DNA of 64,000 bases from Zea mays (lineage: Eukaryota > Streptophyta > Magnoliopsida > Poales > Poaceae). Each line of letters starts with the position of its first letter. The first letter of the stretch is position 1. Location: positions 1 through 64,000 of the forward strand of contig NW_023367311.1 of NCBI RefSeq assembly GCF_902167145.1, written 5' to 3'. This document shows positions 1 through 13,744 of the stretch, piece after piece. The position numbers and the translations under genes were made by a program. The notes beneath the pieces were generated by a model. It saw nothing but the letters and a program-made list of their open reading frames with translations. It did not search any database and was not told the DNA's origin.

Positions 1-840
1 AACAAGAAATGGTCTCCACCAGAAATCCAAGAATGTGATCTATGGCAAGGAAACATATGTGGGGTGAGGTGTATGAGCGTCTGGTCGATGATCAATGGCC
101 ACACAACCCCCATTTTTGTCGAAAATAGCCATGAACGACCATTTTCAATAATACCGAAGGCTAACACCTACGGATTTTTGACCAAGAAATGGTCTCCACC
201 AGAAATCCAAGAATGTGATCTGTGGCAAGGAAACATATGTGGGGTGAGGTGTATGAGCCTCTGGTCGACGATCAATGGCCACACAACCCTAATTTTTGTC
301 GAAAATAGCCATGAACGACCATTTTCAATGACATTGAAGGCTAACACCTACGGATTTTTGACCAAGAAATGGTCTCCACCATAAATCCAAGAATGTGATC
401 TATGGCAAGGAAACATATGTGTAGTGAGGTGTATGAGCCTCTGGTCGATGATCAATGGCCACACAACCCCCATTTTTGTCGAAAATAGCCATGAATGACC
501 ATTTACAATAATACCGAAGGCTAACACCTACGGATTTTTGACCAAGAAATGGTCTCCACCAGAAATCCAAGAATATGATCTATGGCAAGGAAACATATGT
601 GGGGTGAGGTGTATGAGCCTCTGGTCGACGATCAATGGCCACACAACCCCCATTTTGCCGAAAATAGCCATGAATGACCATTTTCAATAATACTGAAGGC
701 TAACACGTACGAGTTTTTAACCAAGAAATGGTCTCCACCAGAAATCCAAGAACGTAATCTATGGCAAGGAACCATATGTGGGGTGAGGTTTATGAGCCTC
801 TAGTCGATGATAAATGGCCACACAAGCTCCATTTTTTTAT

Positions 841-2322
841 GAAAATAGCCATGAGCGACCTTGAAAATAGCCATGAGCGACCATTTTCAATAATACTAGA
901 GGCTAACACCTACGGATTTTAGACCAAGAAATGGTCTCCACCAGAAATCCAAGAGTGTGATCTATGGCAAGGAAACATATGTGGGGTGAGGTGTATGAGC
1001 GTCTGGTCGATGATCAATGGCCAAACAACCCCCATTTTTGTCGAAAATAGCCATGAATGACCATTTTCAATAATACCGAAGGCTAACACCTACGGATTTT
1101 TGACCAAGAAATGGTCTCCACCAGAAATCCAAGAATGTGATCTATGGCAAGGAAACATATGTGGGGTGAGGTGTATGAGCCTCTAGTCGATGATCAATGG
1201 CCACACAACCCCCATTTTTGTCGAAAATAGCCATGAATGATCATTTTCAAAAATACCAAAGGCTAACACGTACGGATTTTTGACCAAGAAATGGTCTCCA
1301 CCAGAAATCCAAGAATGTGATCTATGGCAAGGAAACATATGTGGGGTGAGGTGTACGAGCCTCTGGTCGATGATCAATGGCCACACAACCCCCATTTTGC
1401 CAAAAATAGCCATGAATGACCATTTTCAATAATACCGAAGGCTAACACGTACGAGTTTTTAACCAAGAAATGGTCTCCACCAGAAATCCAAGAATGTAAT
1501 CTATGGCAAGGAACCATATGTGGGGTGAGGTTTATGAGCCTCTAGTCGATGATAAATGGCCACACAAGCTCCATTTTTTATGAAAATAGCCATGAGCGAC
1601 CTTGAAAATAGCCATGAGCGACCATTTTCAATAATACTAGAGGCTAACACCTACGGATTTTAGACCAAGAAATGGTCTCCACCAGAAATCCAAGAGTGTG
1701 ATCTATGGCAAGGAAACATATGTGGGGTGAGGTGTATGAGCGTCTGGTCGATGATCAATGGCCAAACAACCCCCATTTTTGTCGAAAATAGCCATGAATG
1801 ACCATTTTCAATAATACCGAAGGCTAACACCTACGGATTTTTGACCAAGAAATGGTCTCCACCAGAAATCCAAGAATGTGATCTATGGCAAGGAAACATA
1901 TGTGGGGTGAGGTGTATGAGCCTCTAGTCGATGATCAATGGCCACACAACCCCCATTTTTGTCGAAAATAGCCATGAATGATCATTTTCAAAAATACCAA
2001 AGGCTAACACGTACGGATTTTTGACCAAGAAATGGTCTCCACCAGAAATCCAAGAATGTGATCTATGGCAAGGAAACATATGTGGGGTGAGGTGTACGAG
2101 CCTCTGGTCGATGATCAATGGCCACACAACCCCCATTTTGCCAAAAATAGCCATGAATGACCATTTTCAATAATACCGAAGGCTAACACGTACGAGTTTT
2201 TAACCAAGAAATGGTTTCCACCAGAAATCCAAGAATGTAATCTATGGCAAGGAAACATATGTGGGGTGAGGTTTATGAGCCTCTAGTCGATGATAAATGG
2301 CCACACAACCCCCATTTTTTAT
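841..2322 (+). repeat. 741-bp higher-order repeat, two copies
   Basis: Two adjacent four-monomer units (841-1581 and 1582-2322) are nearly identical. Each starts at the monomer with the 22-bp duplication (GAAAATAGCCATGAGCGACC occurring twice in a row). Both share private variants such as the CACAAGCTCC and AAACAACCCC changes and the AATGATCATTTTCAAAAATA monomer. Confidence 0.85.
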
Positions 2323-4440
2323 GAAAATAGCCATGAGCGACCTTGAAAATAGCCATGAGCGACCATTTTCAATAATACTAGAGGCTAACACCTACGGATT
2401 TTAGACCAAGAAATGGTCTCCACCAGAAATCCAAGAATGTGATCTATGGCAAGGAAACATATGTGGGGTGAGGTGTATGAGCGTCTGGTCGATGATCAAT
2501 GGCCACACAACCCCCATTTTTGTCGAAAATAGCCATGAACGACCATTTTCAATAATACCGAAGGCTAACACCTACGGATTTTTGACCAAGAAATGGTCTC
2601 CACCAGAAATCCAAGAATGTGATCTATGGCAAGGAAACATATGTGGGGTGAGGTGTATGAGCCTCTGGTCGACGATCAATGGCCACACAACCCCCATTTT
2701 TTATGAAAATAGCCATGAGCGACCTTGAAAATAGCCATGAGCGACCATTTTCAATAATACTAGAGGCTAACACCTACGGATTTTAGACCAAGAAATGGTC
2801 TCCACCAGAAATCCAAGAATGTGATCTATGGCAAGGAAACATATGTGGGGTGAGGTGTATGAGCGTCTGGTCGATGATCAATGGCCACACAACCCCCATT
2901 TTTGTCGAAAATAGCCATGAACGACCATTTTCAATAATACCGAAGGCTAACACCTACGGATTTTTGACCAAGAAATGGTTTCCACCAGAAATCCAAGAAT
3001 GTGATCTATGGCAAGGAAACATATGTGGGGTGAGGTGTATGAGCCTCTGGTCGATGATCAATGGCCACACAACCCCCATTTTTGTCGAAAATAGCCATGA
3101 ACGACCATTTTCAATAATATCGAAGGCTAACACCTACGGATTTTTGACCAAGAAATGGTCTCCACCAGAAATCCAAGAATGTGATCTACGACAAGGAAAC
3201 ATATGTGGGGTGAGGTGTATGAGCCTCTGGTCGACGATCAATGGCCACACAACCCCCATTTTGCCGAAAATAGCCATGAATGACCATTTTCAATAATATC
3301 GAAGGCTAACACCTACAGATTTTTGACCAAGAAATGGTCTCCACCAGAAATCCAAGAATGTGATCTATGGCAAGGAAACATATGTGGGGTGAGGTTTATG
3401 AGCCTCTAGTCGATGATAAATGGCCACACAACCCCCATTTTTTATGAAAATAGCCATGAGCGACCTTGAAAATAGCCATGAGCGACCATTTTCAATAATA
3501 CTAGAGGCTAACACCTACGGATTTTAGACCAAGAAATGGTCTCCACCAGAAATCCAAGAATGTGATCTATGGCAAGGAAACATATGTGGGGTGAGGTGTA
3601 TGAGCGTCTGGTCGATGATCAATGGCCACACAACCCCCATTTTTGTCAAAAATAGACATGAACGACCATTTTCAATAATACCGAAGGCTAACACCTACGG
3701 ATTTTTGACCAAGAAATGGTCTCCACCAGAAATCCAAGAATGTGATCTATGGCAAGGAAACATATGTGGGGTGAGGTGTATGAGCCTCTGGTCGACGATC
3801 AATGGCCACACAACCCCCATTTTTTATGAAAATAGCCATGAGCGACCTTGAAAATAGCCATGAGCGACCATTTTCAATAATACTAGAGGCTAACACCTAC
3901 GGATTTTAGACCAAGAAATGGTCTCCACCAAAAATCCAAGAATGTGATCTATGGCAAGGAAACATATGTGGGGTGAGGTGTATGAGCGTCTGGTCGATGA
4001 TCAATGGCCACACAACCCCCATTTTTGTCGAAAATAGCCATGAACGACCATTTTCAATAATACCGAAGGCTAACACCTACGGATTTTTGACCAAGAAATG
4101 GTTTCCACCAGAAATCCAAGAATGTGATCTATGGCAAGGAAACATATGTGGGGTGAGGTGTATGAGCCTCTGGTCGATGATCAATGGCCACACAACCCCC
4201 ATTTTTGTCGAAAATAGCCATGAACGACCATTTTCAATAATATCGAAGGCTAACACCTACGGATTTTTGACCAAGAAATGGTCTCCACCAGAAATCCAAG
4301 AATGTGATCTACGACAAGGAAACATATGTGGGGTGAGGTGTATGAGCCTCTGGTCGACGATCAATGGCCACACAACCCCCATTTTGCCGAAAATAGCCAT
4401 GAATGACCATTTTCAATAATATCGAAGGCTAACACCTACG
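2323..4440 (+). repeat. 1123-bp higher-order repeat, about two copies
   Basis: The 22-bp-duplication marker occurs at 2323, 2705, 3446 and 3828, so a 382 + 741 bp unit is repeated with period 1123. The second copy stops matching near 4440. The units share a monomer with ATCTACGACAAGG in place of ATCTATGGCAAGG. Confidence 0.8.
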
Positions 4441-4747
4441 GATTTTTGACCAAGAAATGGTCTCCACCAGAAATCCAAGAATGTGATCTACGACAAGGAA
4501 ACATATGTGGGGTGAGGTGTATGAGCCTCTGGTCGACGATCAATGGCCACACAACCCCCATTTTGCCGAAAATAGCCATGAATGACCATTTTCAATAATA
4601 CCGAAGGCTAACACGTACGAGTTTTTAACCAAGAAATGGTTTCCACCAGAAATCCAAGAATGTAATCTATGGCAAGGAAACATATGTGGGGTGAGGTTTA
4701 TGAGCCTCTAGTCGATGATAAATGGCCACACAACCCCCATTTTTTAT

Positions 4748-7700
4748 GAAAATAGCCATGAGCGACCTTGAAAATAGCCATGAGCGACCATTTTCAATAA
4801 TACTAGAGGCTAACACCTACGGATTTTAGACCAAGAAATGGTCTCCACCAGAAATCCAAGAATGTGATCTATGGCAAGGAAACATATGTGGGGTGAGGTG
4901 TATGAGCGTCTGGTCGATGATCAATGGCCACACAACCCCCATTTTTGTCGAAAATAGCCATGAATGACCATTTTCAATAATATCAAAGGCTAACACCTAC
5001 GGATTTTTTACCAAGAAATGGTCTCCACCAGAAATCCAAGAATGTGATCTATGGCAAGGAAACATATGTGGGGTGAGGTGTATGAGCGTCTGGTCGATGA
5101 TCAATGGCCACACAACCCCCATTTTTGTCGAAAATAGCCATGAACGACCATTTTCAATAATACCGAAGGCTAACACCTACGGATTTTTGACCAAGAAATG
5201 GTTTCCACCAGAAATCCAAGAATGTGATCTATGGCAAGGAAACATATGTGGGGTGAGGTGTATGAGCCTCTGGTCGATGATCAATGGCCACACAACCCCC
5301 ATTTTTGTCGAAAATAGCCATGAATGACCATTTTCAATAATATCAAAGGCTAACACCTACGGATTTTTGACCAAGAAATGGTCTCCACCAGAAATCCAAG
5401 AATGTGATCTATGGCAAGGAAACATATGTGGGGTGAGGTGTATGAGCGTCTGGTCGATGATCAATGGCCACACAACCCCCATTTTTGTCGAAAATAGCCA
5501 TGAACGACCATTTTCAGTAATACCGAAGGCTAACACCTACGGATTTTTGACCAAGAAATGGTTTCCACCAGAAATCCAAGAATGTGATCTATGGCAAGGA
5601 AACATATGTGGGGTGAGGTGTATGAGCCTCTGGTCGATGATCAATGGCCACACAACCCCCATTTTTGTCGAAAATAGCCATGAACGACCATTTTCAATAA
5701 TATCGAAGGCTAACACCTACGGATTTTTGACCAAGAAATGGTCTCCACCAGAAATCCAAGAATGTGATCTACGACAAGGAAACATATGTGGGGTGAGGTG
5801 TATGAGCGTCTGGTCGACGATCAATGGCCACACAACCCCCATTTTGCCGAAAATAGCCATGAATGACCATTTTCAATAATATCGAAGGCTAACACCTACG
5901 GATTTTTGACCAAGAAATGGTCTCCACCAGAAATCCAAGAATGTGATCTACGACAAGGAAACATATGTGGGGTGAGGTGTATGAGCCTCTGGTCGACGAT
6001 CAATGGCCACACAACCCCCATTTTGCCGAAAATAGCCATGAATGACCATTTTCAATAATACCGAAGGCTAACACGTACGAGTTTTTAACCAAGAAATGGG
6101 TTCCACCAGAAATCCAAGAATGTAATCTATGGCAAGGAAACATATGTGGGGTGAGGTTTATGAGCCTCTAGTCGATGATAAATGGCCACACAACCCCCAT
6201 TTTTTATGAAAATAGCCATGAGCGACCTTGAAAATAGCCATGAGCGACCATTTTCAATAATACTAGAGGCTAACACCTACGGATTTTAGACCAAGAAATG
6301 GTCTCCACCAGAAATCCAAGAATGTGATCTATGGCAAGGAAACATATGTGGGGTGAGGTGTATGAGCGTCTGGTCGATGATCAATGGCCACACAACCCCC
6401 ATTTTTGTCGAAAATAGCCATGAATGACCATTTTCAATAATATCAAAGGCTAACACCTACGGATTTTTGACCAAGAAATGGTCTCCACCAGAAATCCAAG
6501 AATGTGATCTAAGGCAAGGAAACATATGTGGGGTGAGGTGTATGAGCGTCTGGTCGATGATCAATGGCCACACAACCCCCATTTTTGTCGAAAATAGCCA
6601 TGAACGACCATTTTCAATAATACCGAAGGCTAACACCTACGGATTTTTGACCAAGAAATGGTTTCCACCAGAAATCCAAGAATGTGATCTATGGCAAGGA
6701 AACATATGTGGGGTGAGGTGTATGAGCCTCTGGTCGATGATCAATGGCCACACAACCCCCATTTTTGTCGAAAATAGCCATGAATGACCATTTTCAATAA
6801 TATCAAAGGCTAACACCTACGGATTTTTGACCAAGAAATGGTCTCCACCAGAAATCCAAGAATGTGATCTATGGCAAGGAAACATATGTGGGGTGAGGTG
6901 TATGAGCGTCTGGTCGATGATCAATGGCCACACAACCCCCATTTTTGTCGAAAATAGCCATGAACGACCATTTTCAATAATACCGAAGGCTAACACCTAC
7001 GGATTTTTGACCAAGAAATGGTTTCTACCAGAAATCCAAGAATGTGATCTATGGCAAGGAAACATATGTGGGGTGAGGTGTATGAGCCTCTGGTCGATGA
7101 TCAATGGCCACACAACCCCATTTTTGTCGAAAATAGCCATGAACGACCATTTTCAATAATATCGAAGGCTAACACCTACGGATTTTTGACCAAGAAATGG
7201 TCTCCACCAGAAATCCAAGAATGTGATCTACGACAAGGAAACATATGTGGGGTGAGGTGTATGAGCCTCTTGTCGACGATCAATGGCCACACAACCCCCA
7301 TTTTGCCGAAAATAGCCATGAATGACCATTTTCAATAATATCGAAGGCTAACACCTACGGATTTTTGACCAAGAAATGGTCTCCACCAGAAATCCAAGAA
7401 TGTGATCTACGACAAGGAAACATATGTGGGGTGAGGTGTATGAGCCTCTGGTCGACGATCAATGGCCACACAACCCCCATTTTGCCGAAAATAGCCATGA
7501 ATGACCATTTTCAATAATACCGAAGGCTAACACGTACGAGTTTTTAACCAAGAAATGGTTTCCACCAGAAATCCAAGAATGTAATCTATGGCAAGGAAAC
7601 ATATGTGGGGTGAGGTTTATGAGCCTCTAGTCGATGATAAATGGCCACACAACCCCCATTTTTTATGAAAATAGCCATGAGCGACCTTGAAAATAGCCAT

Positions 7701-9126
7701 GAGCGACCATTTTCAATAATACTAGAGGCTAACACCTACGGATTTTAGACCAAGAAATGGTCTCCACCAGAAATCCAAGAATGTGATCTATGGCAAGGAA
7801 ACATATGTGGGGTGAGGTGTATGAGCGTCTGGTCGATGATCAATGGCCACACAACCCCCATTTTTGTCGAAAATAGCCATGAATGACCATTTTCAATAAT
7901 ATCAAAGGCTAACACCTACGGATTTTTGACCAAGAAATGGTCTCCACCAGAAATCCAAGAATGTGATCTATGGCAAGGAAACATATGTGGGGTGAGGTGT
8001 ATGAGCGTCTGGTCGATGATCAATGGCCACACAACCCCCATTTTTGTCGAAAATAGCCATGAACGACCATTTTCAATAATACCGAAGGCTAACACCTACG
8101 GATTTTTGACCAAGAAATGGTTTCCACCAGAAATCCAAGAATGTGATCTATGGCAAGGAAACATATGTGGGGTGAGGTGTATGAGCCTCTGGTCGATGAT
8201 CAATGGCCACACAACCCCCATTTTTGTCGAAAATAGCCATGAATGACCATTTTCAATAATATCAAAGGCTAACACCTACGGATTTTTGACCAAGAAATGG
8301 TCTCCACCAGAAATCCAAGAATGTGATCTATGGCAAGGAAACATATGTGGGGTGAGGTGTATGAGCGTCTGGTCGATGATCAATGGCCACACAACCCCCA
8401 TTTTTGTCGAAAATAGCCATGAACGACCATTTTCAATAATACCGAAGGCTAACACCTACGGATTTTTGACCAAGAAATGGTTTCTACCAGAAATCCAAGA
8501 ATGTGATCTATGGCAAGGAAACATATGTGGGGTGAGGTGTATGAGCCTCTGGTCGATGATCAATGGCCACACAACCCCCATTTTTGTCGAAAATAGCCAT
8601 GAACGACCATTTTCAATAATATCGAAGGCTAACACCTACGGATTTTTGACCAAGAAATGGTCTCCACCAGAAATCCAAGAATGTGATCTACGACAAGGAA
8701 ACATATGTGGGGTGAGGTGTATGAGCCTCTTGTCGACGATCAATGGCCACACAACCCCCATTTTGCCGAAAATAGCCATGAATGACCATTTTCAATAATA
8801 TCGAAGGCTAACACCTACGGATTTTTGACCAAGAAATGGTCTCCACCAGAAATCCAAGAATGTGATCTACGACAAGGAAACATATGTGGGGTGAGGTGTA
8901 TGAGCCTCTGGTCGACGATCAATGGCCACACAACCCCCATTTTGCCGAAAATAGCCATGAATGACCATTTTCAATAATACCGAAGGCTAACACGTACGAG
9001 TTTTTAACCAAGAAATGGTTTCCACCAGAAATCCAAGAATGTAATCTATGGCAAGGAAACATATGTGGGGTGAGGTTTATGAGCCTCTAGTCGATGATAA
9101 ATGGCCACACAACCCCCATTTTTTAT
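4748..9126 (+). repeat. 1460-bp higher-order repeat, three copies
   Basis: The marker monomer recurs at 4748, 6208, 7667 and 9127, giving periods of 1460, 1459 and 1460 bp, or eight monomers. The 1-bp shorter copy lacks one C in CCCCCATTTTTG near 7116. The later two copies also share TTTCTACCAGAAA and AGCCTCTTGTCGACG variants, so they are closer to each other than to the first. A partial fourth copy runs up to the inversion at 9645. Confidence 0.85.
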
Positions 9127-9612
9127 GAAAATAGCCATGAGCGACCTTGAAAATAGCCATGAGCGACCATTTTCAATAATACTAGAGGCTAACACCTACG
9201 GATTTTAGACCAAGAAATGGTCTCCACCAGAAATCCAAGAATGTGATCTATGGCAAGGAAACATATGTGGGGTGAGGTGTATGAGCGTCTGGTCGATGGT
9301 CAATGGCCACACAACCCCCATTTTTGTCGAAAATAGCCATGAATGACCATTTTCAATAATATCAAAGGCTAACACCTACGGATTTTTGACCAAGAAATGG
9401 TCTCCACCAGAAATCCAAGAATGTGATCTATGGCAAGGAAACATATGTGGGGTGAGGTGTATGAGCGTCTGGTCGATGATCAATGGCCACACAACCCCCA
9501 TTTTTGTCGAAAATAGCCTTGAACGACCATTTTCAATAATACCGAAGTCTAACACCTACGGATTTTTTACCAAGAAATGGTCTCCACAAGAAATCCAAGA
9601 ATGTGATCTATG

Positions 9613-9716
9613 GCAAGGAAACATATGTGGGGTGAGGTGTATGAGGCAAAATGGGGGTTGTGTGGCCATTGATCGTCGACCAGAGGCTCATACACCTCAC
9701 CCCACATATGTTTCCT
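9613..9716. other. Inversion junction A/B (tail-to-tail knob180)
   Basis: The + array stops within GTGTATGAG at 9645 and continues at once as - orientation satellite (GCAAAATGGGGGTTGTG). The left arm ending at 9645 (AAACATATGTGGGGTGAGG followed by TGTATGAG) pairs with CTCATACACCTCACCCCACA starting at 9687, leaving a 41-nt spacer. One or two G residues at the junction could belong to either side. Confidence 0.9.
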
Positions 9717-12700
9717 TGTCGTAGATCACATTCTTGGATTTCTGGTGGAGACCATTTCTTGGTCAAAAATCCTTAGGTGTTAGCCTTCGATATTATTGAA
9801 AATGGTCATTCATGGCTATTTTCGGTAAAATGGGGGTTGTGTGGCCATTGATCGTCGACCAGAGGCTCATACACCTCACCCCACATATGTTTCCTTGTCG
9901 TAGATCACATTCTTGGATTTCTGGTGGAGACCATTTCTTGGTCAAAAATCCGTAGGTGTTAGCCTTCGATATTATTGAAAATGGTCGTTCATGGCTATTT
10001 TCGACAAAAATGGAAGTTGTGTGGCCATTGATCATCGACTAGAGGCTCATACACCTCACCCCACATATGTTTCCTTGCCATAGATCACATTCTTGGATTT
10101 CTGGTGGAGACCATTTCTTGGTAAAAAATCCGTAGGTGTTAGCCTTCGGTATTATTGAAAATGGTCGTTCATGGCTATTTTCGACAAAAATGGGGGTTGT
10201 GTGGCCATTGATCATCGACCAGACGCTCATAAACCTCACCCCACATATGTTTCCTTGCCATAGATCACATTCTTGGATTTCTGGTGGAGACCATTTCTTG
10301 GTCAAAAATCCGTAGGTGTTAGCCTTCAATATTATTGAAAATGGTCGTTCATGGCTATTTTCGACAAAAATGGGGGTTGTGTGGCCATTGATCATCGACC
10401 AGACGCTCATACACCTCACCCCACATATGTTTCCTTGCCATAGATCACATTCTTGGATTTCTGGTGGAGACCATTTCTTGGTCTAAAATCCGTAGGTGTT
10501 AGCCTCTAGTATTATTGAAAATGGTCGCCCATGGCTATTTTCAAGGTCGCTCATGGCTATTTTCATAAAAAATGGGGGTTGTGTGGCCATTTATCATCGA
10601 CTAGAGGCTCATAAACCTCACCCCACATATGTTTCCTTGCCATAGATTACATTCTTGGATTTCTGGTGGAAACCATTTCTTGGTTAAAAACTCGTACGTG
10701 TTAGCCTTCGGTATTATTGAAAATGGTCATTCATGGCTATTTTCGGCAAAATGGGGGTTGTGTGGCCATTGATCGTCGACCAGAGGCTCATACACCTCAC
10801 CCCACATATGTTTCCTTGTCGTAGATCACATTCTTGGATTTCTGGTGGAGACCATTTCTTGGTCAAAAATCCGTAGGTGTTAGCCTTCGATATTATTGAA
10901 AATGGTCATTCATGGCTATTTTCGGCAAAGTGGGGGTTGTGTGGCCATTGATCGTCGACCAGAGGCTCATACACCTCACCCCACATACGTTTCCTTGTCG
11001 TAGATCACATTCTTGGATTTCTGGTGGAGACCATTTCTTGGTCAAAAATCCGTAGGTGTTAGCCTTCGATATTATTGAAAATGGTCGTTCATGGCTATTT
11101 TTGACAAAAATGGGGGTTGTGTGGCCATTGATCATCGACCAGAGGCTCATACACCTCACCCCACATATGTTTCCTTGCCATAGATCACATTCTTGGATTT
11201 CTGGTGGAGACCATTTCTTGGTCAAAAATCCGTAGGTGTTAGCCTTCGGTATTTTTGAAAATGGTCGTTCATGGCTATTTTCGACAAAAATGGGGGTTGT
11301 GTGGCCATTGATCATCGACCAGACGCTCATACACCTCACCCCACATATGTTTCCTTGCCATAGATCACATTCTTGGATTTCTGGTGGAGACCATTTCTTG
11401 GTCTAAAATCCGTAGGTGTTAGCCTCTAGTATTATTGAAAATGGTCGCTCATGGCTATTTTCATAAAAAATGGGGGTTGTGTGGCCATTGATCGTCGACC
11501 AGAGGCTCATACACCTCACCCCACATATGTTTCCTTGCCATAGATCACATTCTTGGATTTCTGGTGGAGACCATTTCTTGGTCAAAAATCCGTAGGTGTT
11601 AGCCTTCGGTATTATTGAAAATGGTCGTTCATGGCTATTTTCGACAAAAATGGTGGTTGTGTGGCCATTGATCATCGACCAGACGCTCATACACCTCACC
11701 CCACATATGTTTCCTTGCCATAGATCACATTCTTGGATTTCTGGTGGAGACCATTTCTTGGTCTAAAATCCGTAGGTGTTAGCCTCTAGTATTATTGAAA
11801 ATGGTCGCTCATGGCTATTTTCAAGGTCGCTCATGGCTATTTTCATAAAAAATGGGGGTTGTGTGGCCATTTATCATCGACTAGAGGCTCATAAACCTCA
11901 CCCCACATATGTTTCCTTGCCATAGATTACATTCTTGGATTTCTGGTGGAAACCATTTCTTGGTTAAAAACTCGTACGTGTTAGCCTTCGGTATTATTGA
12001 AAATGGTCATTCATGGCTATTTTTGGCAAAATGGGGGTTGTGTGGCCATTGATCATCGACCAGAGGCTCGTACACCTCACCCCACATATGTTTCCTTGCC
12101 ATAGATCACATTCTTGGATTTCTGGTGGAGACCATTTCTTGGTCAAAAATCCGTACGTGTTAGCCTTTGGTATTTTTGAAAATGATCATTCATGGCTATT
12201 TTCGACAAAAATGGGGGTTGTGTGGCCATTGATCATCGACTAGAGGCTCATACACCTCACGCCACATATGTTTCCTTGCCATAGATCACATTCTTGGATT
12301 TCTGGTGGCGACCATTTCTTGGTCAAAAATCCGTAGGTGTTAGCCTTCGGTATTATTGAAAATGGTCATTCATGGCTATTTTCGACAAAAATGGGGGTTG
12401 TGTGGCCATTGATCATCGACCAGACGCTCATACACCTCACCCCACATATGTTTCCTTGCCATAGATCACATTCTTGGATTTCTGGTGGAGACCATTTCTT
12501 GGTCTAAAATCCGTAGGTGTTAGCCTCTAGTATTATTGAAAATGGTCGCTCATGGCTATTTTCAAGGTCGCTCATGGCTATTTTCATAAAAAATGGAGCT
12601 TGTGTGGCCATTTATCATCGACTAGAGGCTCATAAACCTCACCCCACATATGTTTCCTTGCCATAGATTACATTCTTGGATTTCTGGTGGAGACCATTTC

Positions 12701-13744
12701 TTGGTTAAAAACTCGTACGTGTTAGCCTTCGGTATTATTGAAAATGATCATTCATGGCTATTTTCGGCAAAATGGGGGTTGTGTGGCCATTGATCGTCGA
12801 CCAGAGGCTCATACACCTCACCCCACATATGTTTCCTTGCCATAGATCACATTCTTGGATTTCTGGTGGAGACCATTTCTTGGTTAAAAACTCGTACGTG
12901 TTAGCCTTCGGTATTATTGAAAATGGTCATTCATGGCTATTTTCGGCAAAATGGGGGTTGTGTGGCCATTGATCATCGACCAGAGGCTCATACACCTCAC
13001 CCCACATATGTTTCCTTGCCATAGATCACATTCTTGGATTTCTGGTGGAGACCATTTCTTGGTTAAAAATCCGTACGTGTTAGCCTTTGGTATTTTTGAA
13101 AATGGTCATTCATGGCTATTTTCGACAAAAATGGGGGTTGTGTGGCCATTGATCATCGACTAGAGGCTCATACACCTCACCCCACATATGTTTCCTTGCC
13201 ATAGATCACATTCTTGGATTTCTGGTGGAGACCATTTCTTGGTAAAAAATCCGTAGGTGTTAGCCTTCGGTATTATTGAAAATGGTCGTTCATGGCTATT
13301 TTCGACAAAAATGGGGGTTGTGTGGCCATTGATCATCGACCAGACGCTCATACACCTCACCCCACATATGTTTCCTTGCCATAGATCACATTCTTGGATT
13401 TCTGGTGGAGACCATTTCTTGGTCTAAAATCCGTAGGTGTTAGCCTCTAGTATTATTGAAAATGGTCGCTCATGGCTATTTTCAAGGTCGCTCATGGCTA
13501 TTTTCATAAAAAATGGGGGTTGTGTGGCCATTTATCATCGACTAGAGGCTCATAAACCTCACCCCACATATGTTTCCTTGCCATAGATTACATTCTTGGA
13601 TTTCTGGTGGAAGCCATTTCTTGGTTAAAAACTCGTACGTGTTAGCCTTCGGTATTATTGAAAATGGTCATTCATTGCTATTTTCGGCAAAATGGGGGTT
13701 GTGTGGCCATTGATCGTCGACCAGAGGCTCATACACCTCACCCC

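Larger units (their letters stand above)
1..9645 (+). repeat. knob180 satellite array, block A (+ orientation)
   Basis: Uninterrupted head-to-tail array of about 53 monomers of 179-180 bp. Each monomer contains GGCCACACAACCCCCATTTT, AATAATACCGAAGGCTAACA, CCAAGAAATGGTCTCCACCA and ACATATGTGGGGTGAGG. This matches the maize knob 180-bp satellite as I know it. Length variants come from a 1-bp difference (CATTTTTGTCG versus CATTTTGCCG) and from a monomer with a 22-bp internal tandem duplication. Knob satellites form late-replicating heterochromatin and can act as neocentromeres in certain maize backgrounds. Nothing in the array encodes a protein: the long open frames arise because 180 is divisible by three. 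The array continues beyond the left edge of the window. Confidence 0.95.

Noticed and set aside
9613..9716. Inverted repeat as a terminator hairpin or CRISPR-like element
   Set aside because: The arms are ordinary satellite monomers in opposite orientation. There are no unique spacers and no gene nearby.
1..9724. Many open frames of 60-170 codons on both strands as possible repetitive protein genes
   Set aside because: They are the translated knob180 satellite. Identical frames recur every 180 bp and break wherever a monomer has a 1-bp or 22-bp length change.
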